Shown piece after piece: positions 15,739 to 24,536 of a stretch of DNA of 24,641 bases (positions are counted from its first letter, which is position 1; every line of letters begins with the position of its first letter). A program made the translations under genes and the position numbers. The notes below the pieces were generated by a model. The model ran no database searches. It saw only the letters and a list, made by a program, of their open reading frames with translations, and was not told the origin of the DNA. This stretch comes from JAWXCF01 sp034440515 (GTDB taxonomy: Bacteria > Bacteroidota > Bacteroidia > CAILMK01). The stretch spans positions 1 to 24,641 of the forward strand of contig JAWXCF010000017.1 in assembly GCA_034440515.1 (NCBI GenBank), read 5' to 3'.

Positions 15739-16583
15739 ATTGTTTCAATTTTGCTTTTTACTTGTTCCATTTGCCACAATGGTGTGCTGGTTGCCCCAGC
15801 AATACCGACAGTTTGACCAGCAGTAAACCATTCTGAATTTACTTCAGATGCTGAACTAACAAAGTGTGTATTAGGGTTTTCTTGCTTACAAATACTATAG
15901 AGTACTTTACCATTACTGCTTTGCGTACCACTTACGAATACTATTTGATCGTACAGTTTAGAGAAATTTCTTAATTCGACATCTCTATTGCTTACCTGCC
16001 TGCAAATGGTATCGTTAAATTTAACCTCTACGCCTCTAGCTTCTAAATCCTTCTTAACTTGGTAGTAGTTTTTGGTATCTTTTGTGGTTTGACTAAATAA
16101 ATTTACTTTCTCTGGAAGTTCTACATTGTCTAGCTCAGCAATGTCCATAAATACCACCGCTTCTTCATTTGTTTGTCCCTTTAGTCCCTTTACTTCGGCG
16201 TGTCCGTGCTTACCATATATGAACACAGGCGCGTCGTTTTTATCGTAGGACTCTTTTACTCTATTTTGTAATTTTAATACCACAGGGCAAGAGGCATCTA
16301 TCAATTCTAAATTATTCTCTAATGCTATTTTATAAGTATCAGGAGACTCCCCGTGAGCCCTAATCAATACTCGTTCATTGTGTAATTCTTTTAACTGGTC
16401 GTGATTTATAGTAACTAGGCCTTTTTTCTGCAATCTAGCTACTTCTTCATCATTGTGCACTATATCACCGAGACAATACAATTTTCCCTCAGCATTTAGC
16501 CATTCTTCAGCCATTTCTATGGCATACACCACCCCGAAACAGAAACCACTATTTGGGTCTATAGTCGCATTTAGATTTAACAT
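15735..16583 (-). CDS. ispH: 4-hydroxy-3-methylbut-2-enyl diphosphate reductase
   Basis: Last enzyme of the methylerythritol phosphate pathway: a [4Fe-4S] protein that makes IPP and DMAPP. Of its 282 residues the three cluster ligands are visible as Cys15 (GFCFGV), Cys99 (DASCPVV) and Cys194 (DTICRQV). Substrate-binding residues are also present: His43 (IVHND), His77 (RAHGE), His128 with the proton-donating Glu130 (GHAEV), Thr167 (SQTTKDT), Ser222 to Asn224 (SSNG) and the final GATSTP. The length is at the short end of the family but nothing is missing. IPP feeds undecaprenyl phosphate and quinones. The downstream GPx start overlaps its stop by 4 bp. Confidence 0.97.
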   Translation of the reverse strand: MLNLNATIDPNSGFCFGVVYAIEMAEEWLNAEGKLYCLGDIVHNDEEVARLQKKGLVTINHDQLKELHNERVLIRAHGESPDTYKIALENNLELIDASCPVVLKLQNRVKESYDKNDAPVFIYGKHGHAEVKGLKGQTNEEAVVFMDIAELDNVELPEKVNLFSQTTKDTKNYYQVKKDLEARGVEVKFNDTICRQVSNRDVELRNFSKLYDQIVFVSGTQSSNGKVLYSICKQENPNTHFVSSASEVNSEWFTAGQTVGIAGATSTPLWQMEQVKSKIETI

Positions 16584-16641
16584 TGTAAATTCAATATGAG
16601 ATTCGAAATTAATGCTTATTTATTGTTAACATATTTATACT

Positions 16642-17307
16642 CTATATGGTTTGCAATTTTTTCCAAGTAGCCCACCATTCACATATTTTTGCATTAATTA
16701 TATTATCCATTGCATTAACTAAGCCAATAAATGCAGGTAAATGAATGATGTCAATTCCTGGTAAATTCATACGTTCTGAAATTTTATTTATAGCTGTCAA
16801 TAGTCCTACTTCAGATTGATACTGATAAACCCATTGATGCAATAGAAATCTATCTAAAAGCTGAGAAAATTTAAATGAATACTCTGGTTTGCTTGAAAAG
16901 CAAAAAGCAGAAACTTGTTGTATATCACAATCACTTAGATCTTTATAAAATTTATCTGCCCAAGATTTATCGTGGTTTAATATCCATCTATCTAGCAGCA
17001 ACTCAAACAGAATATGGGCAATAAAAAAGAGCTTTACATCGGAAGTCGGCAGACCTAATTCAAGCCAAAGCAGTTTAATATTTTTATTTTGTTGTGTGAA
17101 AATATCGGAATTATGAAACACCTTGTCTGTAAGCAGATGCCTATTCCAGCCCTGATTTATATGGAAATGAGAAATTATATCAGGGTTAAATACATCTATT
17201 TTTTTCAACTTTCTATCAACCACACTGACCAAATCTGGCAAAGCCAAACCACAATTAAAATATTCATTATCAGTGCTATCAATATAATAATGAGATAAAA
17301 AATTCAC
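16642..17307 (-). CDS. ACP phosphodiesterase-like protein (AcpH/DUF479 family)
   Basis: A 221-residue protein starting with GTG (17307), which gives MNFLSHYY, close to the MNFLAHLYL opening of AcpH. AcpH removes the 4'-phosphopantetheine arm from acyl carrier protein. Other likenesses are the CGLALPDLV stretch (in place of NLLGDF), HINQGWNRHLLTDKVFHNS (about 49-67, matching the family's HR-x-ID-x-FTD-HP region) and FIAHILFELLLDRWIL (about 95-110, the DH-like helix). The metal-binding His and Asp pattern of the HD-like fold is only partly visible, so activity is uncertain. It is the first gene of the minus-strand unit with ispH (58-bp gap) and is divergent from tyrS. Called family-level only. 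Confidence 0.65.
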   Translation of the reverse strand: MNFLSHYYIDSTDNEYFNCGLALPDLVSVVDRKLKKIDVFNPDIISHFHINQGWNRHLLTDKVFHNSDIFTQQNKNIKLLWLELGLPTSDVKLFFIAHILFELLLDRWILNHDKSWADKFYKDLSDCDIQQVSAFCFSSKPEYSFKFSQLLDRFLLHQWVYQYQSEVGLLTAINKISERMNLPGIDIIHLPAFIGLVNAMDNIINAKICEWWATWKKLQTI

Positions 17308-17362
17308 AATATTCTATGGTTATAATTGACAAATAAAAATAACGCTCTATGATTTGTTCTGC

Positions 17363-17370
17363 TATTTTTG
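17363..17370 (+). promoter_or_regulatory. Possible -7 box of tyrS
   Basis: TATTTTTG fits TAnnTTTG and ends 9 bp before the tyrS ATG (17380), which would leave a very short leader. No -33 TTG at a proper distance. Chance match in T-rich DNA is possible. Confidence 0.25.
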
Positions 17371-17379
17371 TAAGCGAAG

Positions 17380-18660
17380 ATGATTAATTTTATTGAAGAA
17401 CTCAGCTGGCGAGGTTTATTACATAACATTACGCCTGGACTAGATGACCAATTAGCTAAAGAAATGACTGTTGGGTATGTGGGCTTCGACCCTACTGGCG
17501 ACAGTTTGCACGTAGGTAGTTTACTGCCTGTTATGATGCTTACACATTTGCAACGTGCTGGGCACAAGCCTATAATAGTAATAGGTGGTGCGACTGGAAT
17601 GATAGGTGACCCCAGTGGCAAATCTGCCGAACGTAACTTATTGGACGAAGAAATACTCCGTCAAAATGAAACAGCCCTAAAAAATCAATTGTCCAAGTTC
17701 TTAGACTTCAACTGTGGTAATAATTCAGCATTAATCGTGAATAATTACGATTGGACAAAAGATGTCAGCCTACTTCAATTTCTTCGTGAGACGGGAAAAC
17801 ATATCACCATCAGCTATATGCTAGCTAAAGACAGTGTACAGAAAAGGATAGAAACTGGCATTAGTTTTACTGAATTCAGCTACCAATTACTACAAGGTTT
17901 TGACTATCATTACTTAAATGCCAATTATAATTGCAAAATTCAAATGGGTGCAAGCGACCAGTGGGGTAATATAACCACTGGTACAGAATTGATAAGAAGA
18001 ATGTCCAGCAATGATGCATTCGCTGTAACCTGCCCACTATTGACTAAACCAGATGGAAGCAAATTTGGTAAAAGTGAAGGAGGAAATGTGTGGCTAGATA
18101 AGGGTAAGACAAGCCCATATAAGTTTTATCAGTTTTGGTTAAACATTACAGACGAATTAGCAAGCGATTTAATTAGAAAATACACTTGCTTAAGCCAAGA
18201 AGAAATAAGAAATATAGAAGAGCAACACGAAACTGAGCCACATACTAGACTGATTCAAAAGGCACTGGCTGAAGATGTAACTAAAAGAGTTCACAGTCAA
18301 GAAGATTTAGACCTAGCGATAGAAGCGAGTAATATACTTTTTGGAAAAGGTACGGCAGAAGCTTTAATTAAACTGAGTGAAGAAGACTTCCTAGCGGTAA
18401 TGGAAGGTGTGCCACAATATGATTTGTCTAAAGATGAACTAGACATTGAACTTTCCATTCTAGACCTATTGTCACAAAAAACAGATGTTTTTCCTAGTAA
18501 AGCAGAGGCAAAAAAGCTAATTCAAGGGAATGGATTGAGCATTAATAAAGACAAATACAGCGATATAAATGGTATGATTAATGCAAATAGTTTGATTAAC
18601 AATAAGTACGTATTGGTGCAAAAGGGTAAGAAGAACTATTACTTAATCACTTTCAATTAA
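17380..18660 (+). CDS. tyrS: Tyrosyl-tRNA synthetase
   Basis: Class I synthetase charging tRNA-Tyr; 426 residues as in the bacterial TyrS (TyrRS-F/S type) family. Seen: VGYVGFDPTGDSLHVGSLLP (31-50) containing the HIGH-like HVGS (44-47), GGATGMIGDPSGKSAER (69-85), YQLLQGFDYHYL (168-179) with the tyrosine-binding residues, MGASDQWGNITTG (189-201), and the KMSKS-like KFGKS (228-232). A C-terminal S4 RNA-binding domain covers about 355-420. Nothing is missing. The next gene follows after 17 bp on the same strand, so the two form an operon ended by the terminator at 19314-19340. Confidence 0.98.
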   Translation: MINFIEELSWRGLLHNITPGLDDQLAKEMTVGYVGFDPTGDSLHVGSLLPVMMLTHLQRAGHKPIIVIGGATGMIGDPSGKSAERNLLDEEILRQNETALKNQLSKFLDFNCGNNSALIVNNYDWTKDVSLLQFLRETGKHITISYMLAKDSVQKRIETGISFTEFSYQLLQGFDYHYLNANYNCKIQMGASDQWGNITTGTELIRRMSSNDAFAVTCPLLTKPDGSKFGKSEGGNVWLDKGKTSPYKFYQFWLNITDELASDLIRKYTCLSQEEIRNIEEQHETEPHTRLIQKALAEDVTKRVHSQEDLDLAIEASNILFGKGTAEALIKLSEEDFLAVMEGVPQYDLSKDELDIELSILDLLSQKTDVFPSKAEAKKLIQGNGLSINKDKYSDINGMINANSLINNKYVLVQKGKKNYYLITFN

Positions 18661-18677
18661 ATATAACATAATAAACA

Positions 18678-19232
18678 ATGATAACTAAACATCTTTACAA
18701 AGTTCTGGCTATAAGCATTATTTTGCTAGCTAACTACGCAGCATCTGCCCAAATACCTTACGATTCGGTTAAAAAACTAATTATCTACACTGGTGTAGAA
18801 AAAGTAGATGGTTTAACTAAAGATCAACTTTACGATAGAGGAATAGAAGTGTTGCGAACCATATACCCAAATATGGATAGTAAAATATTTGTAAAGGATA
18901 AAGTTAAGGGAGAATTTGTGTTAAAGGAATTCGTAAAATTTAAATATTTAGATCCTAAAAAGAAAACACCAATAGTTGACCCTAACTTAATTAAATATAA
19001 ATTTACCCTTTTGTATAAAGATGGTAGGTACAAATATGATGTCAGTGATTTCTACATAGACAAAGGGTATAAATATGGTATGGAAAAATATTACTTAAAA
19101 GAAAAAGAAACCCTAAAAGATAGACCTGAGGAAAAACTTCAGTTTATGGATAATGAGATTAGAGACATTATCACCAGATTTAACGAGGGAATGAAAACAG
19201 GAATAGTTCCTGAGAAAAAAGAAGAATGGTAG
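18678..19232 (+). CDS. Exported DUF4468-like protein
   Basis: A 184-residue protein with a good signal peptide (hydrophobic 8-21, cleavage after ASA-Q near residue 25). The mature part resembles DUF4468 proteins of Bacteroidota: a TKDQLYDRGIEVLRT helix, then KDKVKGEFVLKEF, and the strand pair KYKFTLLYKDGRYKYDVSDF (about 107-126), where KDGRYKY is the most recognisable piece. A charged helix and linker close the protein. DUF4468 proteins are predicted exported beta-rich proteins without a known reaction. It follows tyrS by 17 bp, so it is likely read from the tyrS promoter, but no functional link to tRNA charging is evident. Confidence 0.7.
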   Translation: MITKHLYKVLAISIILLANYAASAQIPYDSVKKLIIYTGVEKVDGLTKDQLYDRGIEVLRTIYPNMDSKIFVKDKVKGEFVLKEFVKFKYLDPKKKTPIVDPNLIKYKFTLLYKDGRYKYDVSDFYIDKGYKYGMEKYYLKEKETLKDRPEEKLQFMDNEIRDIITRFNEGMKTGIVPEKKEEW

Positions 19233-19313
19233 GCATAAAATAAATAGTGATTTTTAGCATTTATAAATATTAATTTAGTAATTTACTTAAATCTATAAAT
19301 TAAATATTACATT

Positions 19314-19340
19314 AAACCGACAATCTACTGTCGGTTTTTT
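19314..19340 (+). terminator. Rho-independent terminator after the tyrS operon
   Basis: AAACCGACA (19314-19322) pairs with TGTCGGTTT (19329-19337) in a perfect 9-bp stem with a 6-nt loop, and six T (19335-19340) follow. It is 81 bp after the stop at 19232 and ends only 13 bp before the next start codon (19354). Confidence 0.85.
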
Positions 19341-19353
19341 AATTTAAATATCT

Positions 19354-21300
19354 ATGAAGGCTAAAATATTTACCTGCATTATGCTATTATTTCTATTGAT
19401 ATCAGCATTTGAAGTTGGTGCACAGATAGACAAACCAAAATTTATATCCCCTAAGGCTAAAAAGTTATTCCAGTCGGGTATGAATTATTTTAGACAACAT
19501 AATATAGACGAAGCTGAAAAAGCATTTACTAAGGCAGTGGAACTAAGCCCTGAGTTTGAGGAAGCTTGGCTGATGTTAGCTGATGTACAATATGGTTATA
19601 ATTTAAATAAAGCAGAAAAGACTTTGGTAAAAATGCAAGAGGCATTACCCACTAATCCTAAAGCAAAAATGGGCCTGGGGCTAATTTACCTAAAGCAGAA
19701 AAAATTCCAATTAGCCAAAGAACAATATAAATTGGCAATTGCAAACGAAAATCTAAGTGATGAAGAGCGAAAATCTGCTAAAAGACAATTTATATCTGCA
19801 ACAGTAAAAGATAGTCTATATAGCAACCCAATTCCATTTAAACCAGAACAGTTAAGCGATGAAATAAATACAAATTTGGAGGAATATTTACCAAGTTTTG
19901 ATATTACAGGAAACCAACTTCTATTTACAAGAAGGCTTGGAATACCTAGTAATTATAAGACTAGGTATAATGGCGATTTTCAAGAGGACCTGCACATTAG
20001 TTATAAATCTGAAAAGGGGAAATGGAGTAGAGCAATACCACTAGAAGGTCAAATAAACACCTTAAATAATGAAGGAGGTAGTTGCCTGTCGCCAGATGGT
20101 AGGTACTTGCTATTTACAGGTTGCGAACGAAATGACGGTTTGGGTCTTTGTGACTTATTCATAAGTTTCTACAGAGGTGGTGAGTGGACTAAACCCATAA
20201 ACATAGGCGAACCTATAAATACTAAATATAGTGAGAAACAACCGAGCATAAGTGGCGATGGAAAGTGGTTGTATTTTGCCAGCAACGGAGTGGGAAGCTT
20301 GGGGAAATTAGACATTTACAGAGCAACTATTTCTATTGTAAATCAACAATTACTATTTGGTGAACCTATTAATTTAGGTAATGCTATAAATACACCAAAT
20401 GATGATCAAACACCGTTCATTCACGCTGATGGGCGAAGTCTATATTACACAACAAATGGACTACCAGGGTTGGGGCAAAACGACTTATTTATCAGCCGAT
20501 GGGATGGTAGCAATTGGTCAACACCTAAAAATTTGGGTTACCCTTTAAATACAGAGTTAGACGAACAAGGATTGGTGGTAGAGCCAGCAGGAGTATATGC
20601 CTATATGGGGACCAACAATTTAAATAATACTAAAAATAACGACATCATTAGGTTTGCGTTACCCTCTTTTGACTCTCCAGACCCAGTAACTTATCTTAAA
20701 GCCAAAATAGTAGATGCGGCTACCAATGTATCTATTGTTGGATATGTACTGCTAAATTCTATACTTGATACCAGAGTATTAACACCAGATCAAAGCATTA
20801 ACGACTCTGTTCATTTAATTATGGTGCCTTATCACAGTACATTAGCATTGTTAAGTGGGGCAAAAGGATACCTACCCTATTCAGAAAACCTTGATTTATC
20901 TAACTATAATTCTACAGAACCTTTTAACAGAACTATAAAACTAAAAAAAATAAAGGCTGGTGAAAAAGTTGCCCTAAACAATCTGTTCTTTGATGTGGAT
21001 AAATGGGATTTAAAACCTACATCAATATCAGAACTGCGAACTTTAGTTTACTTCCTAACCAGTAATGCAAACATAAATATTGAAATAAGTGGCCACACTG
21101 ACCAAACTGGAGATGCCAAAAAGAATATGGTGCTATCTGCAAAACGTGCTAAGGCTGTTTACGATTATTTAATACTAAATGATATTAAAGCTAGTAGGCT
21201 GACATTTAAAGGTTTTGGTAGCACACAACCTCTATTTAAAGGACAAACGGATGAGTCGTATGCCAAAAATAGAAGAACAGAAATTAAGGTATTGCCTTGA
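19354..21300 (+). CDS. OmpA-family protein with TPR, PD40 and carboxypeptidase-like domains (PorE-like)
   Basis: A 648-residue envelope protein. After a signal peptide (cleavage near VGAQ, residue 24) come TPR repeats (about 33-140; YFRQHNIDEAEKAFTKAVEL) and a PD40 beta-propeller (about 175-430; LSPDGRYLLFTG, ISGDGKWLYFAS and IHADGRSLYYTT are blades). A carboxypeptidase regulatory-like beta domain follows (about 450-535), then a C-terminal OmpA peptidoglycan-binding domain (about 540-648; LFFDVDKWDLKP, ISGHTDQTGD, NRRTEIKVLP). This order is that of PorE, a T9SS component that ties the machine to the cell wall, and of several paralogues. Unlike PorE, which I recall as a lipoprotein, this one has no lipobox cysteine. 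Its role in T9SS is therefore an inference; a general anchor between outer membrane and peptidoglycan is the safe reading. Confidence 0.85.
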   Translation: MKAKIFTCIMLLFLLISAFEVGAQIDKPKFISPKAKKLFQSGMNYFRQHNIDEAEKAFTKAVELSPEFEEAWLMLADVQYGYNLNKAEKTLVKMQEALPTNPKAKMGLGLIYLKQKKFQLAKEQYKLAIANENLSDEERKSAKRQFISATVKDSLYSNPIPFKPEQLSDEINTNLEEYLPSFDITGNQLLFTRRLGIPSNYKTRYNGDFQEDLHISYKSEKGKWSRAIPLEGQINTLNNEGGSCLSPDGRYLLFTGCERNDGLGLCDLFISFYRGGEWTKPINIGEPINTKYSEKQPSISGDGKWLYFASNGVGSLGKLDIYRATISIVNQQLLFGEPINLGNAINTPNDDQTPFIHADGRSLYYTTNGLPGLGQNDLFISRWDGSNWSTPKNLGYPLNTELDEQGLVVEPAGVYAYMGTNNLNNTKNNDIIRFALPSFDSPDPVTYLKAKIVDAATNVSIVGYVLLNSILDTRVLTPDQSINDSVHLIMVPYHSTLALLSGAKGYLPYSENLDLSNYNSTEPFNRTIKLKKIKAGEKVALNNLFFDVDKWDLKPTSISELRTLVYFLTSNANINIEISGHTDQTGDAKKNMVLSAKRAKAVYDYLILNDIKASRLTFKGFGSTQPLFKGQTDESYAKNRRTEIKVLP

Positions 21301-21344
21301 TTTCGTATTTTGCAATTTATTTCTGACTTTAACCAAATTATCAC

Positions 21345-22541
21345 TTGTTCAAATTAGTCAAATTATTCTGCAAACTAACTTTTGTCACGTTCTCAATTGT
21401 GTTGCTACAAACACTGAAAGGTGTTAGTCAGCCTGCATTTATTAGTAAAACAGATATAAAATTAGATTTTGAACCAGCCGGTTTACTAGAAGACCTAAAG
21501 GGGAATTTATATGTCGCTGGAAATGGTCACATAGATAAAGAAGGAGTACAATTCATTTGGCTACTGCAATATAACAGCACGGGTAAGGAAGTATATAGAA
21601 AAAAAGTAGGTAAGGGACTTAGTATTCAACTAAATAAAATGATATTAGGTAAAGATGGCGACCTAATATTAACGGGTAGCAGCTGGAAAGGTCCGTGGAA
21701 TGCACCAGATAAAGCCAAACAAAACGTATGGTTGGGAAAAGTAAACACAGCGGGCGAATTGAAATGGGAACAAAGCTTTGGCGGGGCTAAAGATGATAGG
21801 GCTAATTCGTTAATAGAACTACAAGATGGTAAAATAATAACCGTAGGTAGCACAACCAGTAAGGGGCTAGGAGAAACAGATATCTATATAATTAAATGGT
21901 CTGCAAGTGGAAAAAAGCTGTGGGACATAACGGACGGAAGTGGAAAGTCAGATATTGGTATTGCAGTAGCAGATGCACAAGACGGCACTTTCGCAGTTAC
22001 AGGCACCAGCCAAGCCGCATTTGGATTTGGTGGTAAAGACATTTACATAGCTAGAATAGATACCACAGGAAACAAGAAATATGACAAGATAAAAGGTGGT
22101 GGCGCTGACGATGGTGCCATTGACCTATACTATAATACCGACGAGAGCTACACTATATTCGGCTACAACAATAGTAAACGTGACTTTACCAGCGGCTGGA
22201 TATTAAGAATAAATAAAGAAGTAAAAAAGTGGCAAGCCGAAGGCTTTTTCCCAACTGGTAAAATGTGCCAGCTATTCCCAGTAACCATAAAAAAAACATA
22301 TCGCTCTAGTGATGGATTTTTTTGGGTGACTGGCTCTGGTTTTAGCCAAAGCGAAATACAAGACGACGACATATACGTGGCATCTTTTAATCCGGAGGGC
22401 GAATTGCAAAGTTTTGTAACTTATATATCTTTAGGTAATGATATTGCAATAGATGTATTAGAAACTAAGGCAGGAGATTTGTATGTGTTGGCGCATAATG
22501 CTGGTACCTATTTTTTAAAATATAAAGCCTCTGGCCAATAG
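21345..22541 (+). CDS. Exported beta-propeller-like repeat protein
   Basis: A 398-residue protein starting with TTG (21345), the only usable start after an in-frame TAA at 21330, and giving a fair signal peptide (hydrophobic about 11-22, cleavage near GVSQ). The body is made of repeats of about 45 residues of the type DGxIxxxGxTxSxG-xxDIYxxKxxxxGxxxW. Examples are DGDLILTGSSWKG, DGKIITVGSTTSKGLGETDIY, DGTFAVTGTSQAAFGFGGKDIY and DGFFWVTGSGFSQSEIQDDDIY. This pattern is common in secreted beta-propellers of Bacteroidota. No T9SS sorting domain is present at the C-terminus. It lies 44 bp after the OmpA-type gene and 4 bp before the next, so it belongs to an envelope operon. Ligand unknown. Confidence 0.78.
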   Translation: MFKLVKLFCKLTFVTFSIVLLQTLKGVSQPAFISKTDIKLDFEPAGLLEDLKGNLYVAGNGHIDKEGVQFIWLLQYNSTGKEVYRKKVGKGLSIQLNKMILGKDGDLILTGSSWKGPWNAPDKAKQNVWLGKVNTAGELKWEQSFGGAKDDRANSLIELQDGKIITVGSTTSKGLGETDIYIIKWSASGKKLWDITDGSGKSDIGIAVADAQDGTFAVTGTSQAAFGFGGKDIYIARIDTTGNKKYDKIKGGGADDGAIDLYYNTDESYTIFGYNNSKRDFTSGWILRINKEVKKWQAEGFFPTGKMCQLFPVTIKKTYRSSDGFFWVTGSGFSQSEIQDDDIYVASFNPEGELQSFVTYISLGNDIAIDVLETKAGDLYVLAHNAGTYFLKYKASGQ

Positions 22542-22545
22542 TATA

Positions 22546-23280
22546 ATGAATTTTTATTTTAAATTATTCTTAGTTCCTTGTATCTTATTGATATTTACCA
22601 GTGGTATGGGTAAGAAACCTGACGGTAAACGGATAAAATACTTAATAGGAGAGCGAGAAACTATTGAGTATAAGTACAATAAAAGCAACCAAATAGAAAC
22701 TGAAATACGAAAAACATGGGGAGTGGCAGATACGGTAAAATATGAGTATGACCAAACTGGTAGGCTCATAAATGTATATCTAAATGAGTCTGAACTGCAT
22801 AGCGGTATGTATAGAACATATAGCTATTATTTGCCAGAACGCATAGAGATAAAACAATTTGAATCTGATGAAAATGGTATATATAGGGAACGATATGTAT
22901 ATGATTTAAATTTTTATGAATTATATCCTGATTATGCCACCATTTATGAATATATAAATAAAGAAAAATTTATAGAAGGATATGCTCGATTTGAATACTC
23001 GTCTAAAAAACAGCTGCAAGTAATGAAATACTATGATAGAAAAAAGAAACCTATTCAACAATGGACGGTCAACTCTGATTCTAGCTGCACATCATTCCCA
23101 AATGCACCTGGGTATGAAGAAATCAATAGCTTTAGTGACAACAGCATTTCACAGGTTCATAACTCACTAGACACCAGCGCCTTATTTGAAAATTCATTCG
23201 AGTATAAAGTATTAAGCCAAACTAAGTCAGACAGTCTATTTGTCAATCACTCAGGTTATAAGATTGTGTACCTCAAGTAG
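22546..23280 (+). CDS. Exported YD-repeat-like protein of unknown function
   Basis: A 244-residue protein with a signal peptide (hydrophobic 5-19; the cysteine at residue 12 lies inside the core, so a lipobox is doubtful). Residues about 40-80 contain IEYKYNKSNQIETEI and VKYEYDQTGRLINVYL. These resemble YD/RHS-type strands, as in the small antiparallel-sheet 'MORN/YD' proteins of Bacteroidota that read as Y-x-Y-D-x-x-G-x-L. The repeats become weak after residue 100. It starts 4 bp after the stop of the preceding gene, so it is cotranscribed. It overlaps the patatin gene tail to tail by 8 bp. The one CATG of the whole window (22715-22718) lies in it. Function unknown. Confidence 0.72.
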   Translation: MNFYFKLFLVPCILLIFTSGMGKKPDGKRIKYLIGERETIEYKYNKSNQIETEIRKTWGVADTVKYEYDQTGRLINVYLNESELHSGMYRTYSYYLPERIEIKQFESDENGIYRERYVYDLNFYELYPDYATIYEYINKEKFIEGYARFEYSSKKQLQVMKYYDRKKKPIQQWTVNSDSSCTSFPNAPGYEEINSFSDNSISQVHNSLDTSALFENSFEYKVLSQTKSDSLFVNHSGYKIVYLK

Positions 23281-24466
23281 GTTGTTTATCTACCCAATTA
23301 GGATCACTCATATTTTTCTTAATCACACTAACTGCACCGCGGGCAGTAATTAGTTCGTCCCTATTGTTTTTGGCATTGATTAAGTCTCTGGTGTAGGCAC
23401 CACCTTGCTCTACTATATATTCACCCATAGCGTCTCCAATACGTTGTACCAGTTTAAATTTAGATATGTCGTCAAAATCTATATCTTGAAAATCATTTTC
23501 GTCTAAACCGTGCAGGCTATCTGCATCTAATTGAATTAAATCTGTAATGTCTCTGTCTGGCAGTTTGTTTACTGCTATTGGGTCTAGGCTCACCTGGAAT
23601 CGACGATAATCAAGATTCATATACTGCTGCAATAATACTCTTATGGTATCAGTATTCAACTCACTAGCATCTTGCCCTGACTCTTGTAATACATATTTTA
23701 ACCAAAAGCCTGCATCGAAGAATCCTTTAGGGTCACGCACTTCTTTAGGTCTGATGAATTGTAAATTAGTACCAGTACCAAAGCTAAATACTACCATTTC
23801 ATCGGCTTTATACTTACCCTTACCCGAGTAATGTATGGCTTCCATTATGGCTGCTAGGCTTGGGTTATTATGAGAAGTTACGCCTCCGTCAACAAATCGC
23901 TCAAATGGTGAGAAATAGGTAGGAGCACTCATAGTTGCCTCCATCACAGCCCTAAGCAACACATCTTGATAAGTGCCAACGTACTGGCCGTCATTTTTAA
24001 AACAGGTAAAGAAAATTTCCTCACTAGCTGTTACGTCTTTAGCTGTGATAAGCAGGTCTAAGTCTGACGAAGCACAAACGTCGCGAAGGGTGTTATCGAA
24101 AACTTTCTTCTTAAGTATGGTTCTAAAATTTATCTTATCCCACTTAGGTGGGTTCAATATTTGATTCGCCAATATGCCACGGGTCTTAAATACCTTATTT
24201 ACATATAATTCATATTCGACACCAATTTCCTCTGCAGTCATTCTCATAGCCAATAGACCAGCTATTAGTCCACCAGTACTGCTGCCAGCAACCATATCAA
24301 ATACTTCGTGTATGGGTTCACCCATTATCTTCTCTAGCGACTTCATCATCTCTATAGAGAATATGCCCCTGACGCCGCCACCGTCTAAACATAGAATTAG
24401 TTTATAATGCTCAGGAATGTTGAGTTTCTTTAATATTTCGGCTCGTTTAGATTGCGATATAGTCAT
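23273..24466 (-). CDS. Patatin-like phospholipase
   Basis: A 397-residue cytosolic-looking lipid acyl hydrolase with a Ser-Asp dyad. I place the start at the ATG at 24466 (MTISQSKRAE). A longer open frame continues to 24613 but would run through the tRNA gene and adds a non-homologous N-terminus. Seen: oxyanion motif DGGGVRGIFS (28-37), nucleophile elbow GSSTGG with Ser63 (61-66), the SAPTYFSPF stretch (180-188), and DGG with Asp193 followed by SHNNPSLAAI. The C-terminal 150 residues are helical without a known domain; no membrane segment or signal peptide. The family releases fatty acids from membrane phospholipids. No CD-NTase or other defence gene is next to it, so a defence role is not supported. 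Convergent with the preceding gene. Confidence 0.9.
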   Translation of the reverse strand: MTISQSKRAEILKKLNIPEHYKLILCLDGGGVRGIFSIEMMKSLEKIMGEPIHEVFDMVAGSSTGGLIAGLLAMRMTAEEIGVEYELYVNKVFKTRGILANQILNPPKWDKINFRTILKKKVFDNTLRDVCASSDLDLLITAKDVTASEEIFFTCFKNDGQYVGTYQDVLLRAVMEATMSAPTYFSPFERFVDGGVTSHNNPSLAAIMEAIHYSGKGKYKADEMVVFSFGTGTNLQFIRPKEVRDPKGFFDAGFWLKYVLQESGQDASELNTDTIRVLLQQYMNLDYRRFQVSLDPIAVNKLPDRDITDLIQLDADSLHGLDENDFQDIDFDDISKFKLVQRIGDAMGEYIVEQGGAYTRDLINAKNNRDELITARGAVSVIKKNMSDPNWVDKQPT

Positions 24467-24528
24467 AATAATACGAATATATGTAGGACATAGAGTAAAA
24501 CATCGCTTAAAAAGGGAAATTATAATGA

Positions 24529-24536
24529 TAACTTTG
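24529..24536 (+). promoter_or_regulatory. Probable -7 promoter box of the tRNA gene
   Basis: TAACTTTG matches TAnnTTTG exactly, 22 bp before the tRNA 5' end. Transcription would start near 24543, giving a short leader. No clear TTG at -33 (TTA only). Confidence 0.45.

Noticed and set aside
23273..24466. Patatin as the effector of a CBASS-type defence system (CapV)
   Set aside because: No cyclic-nucleotide synthase or other defence gene is beside it, and the neighbours are a tRNA and an envelope operon.
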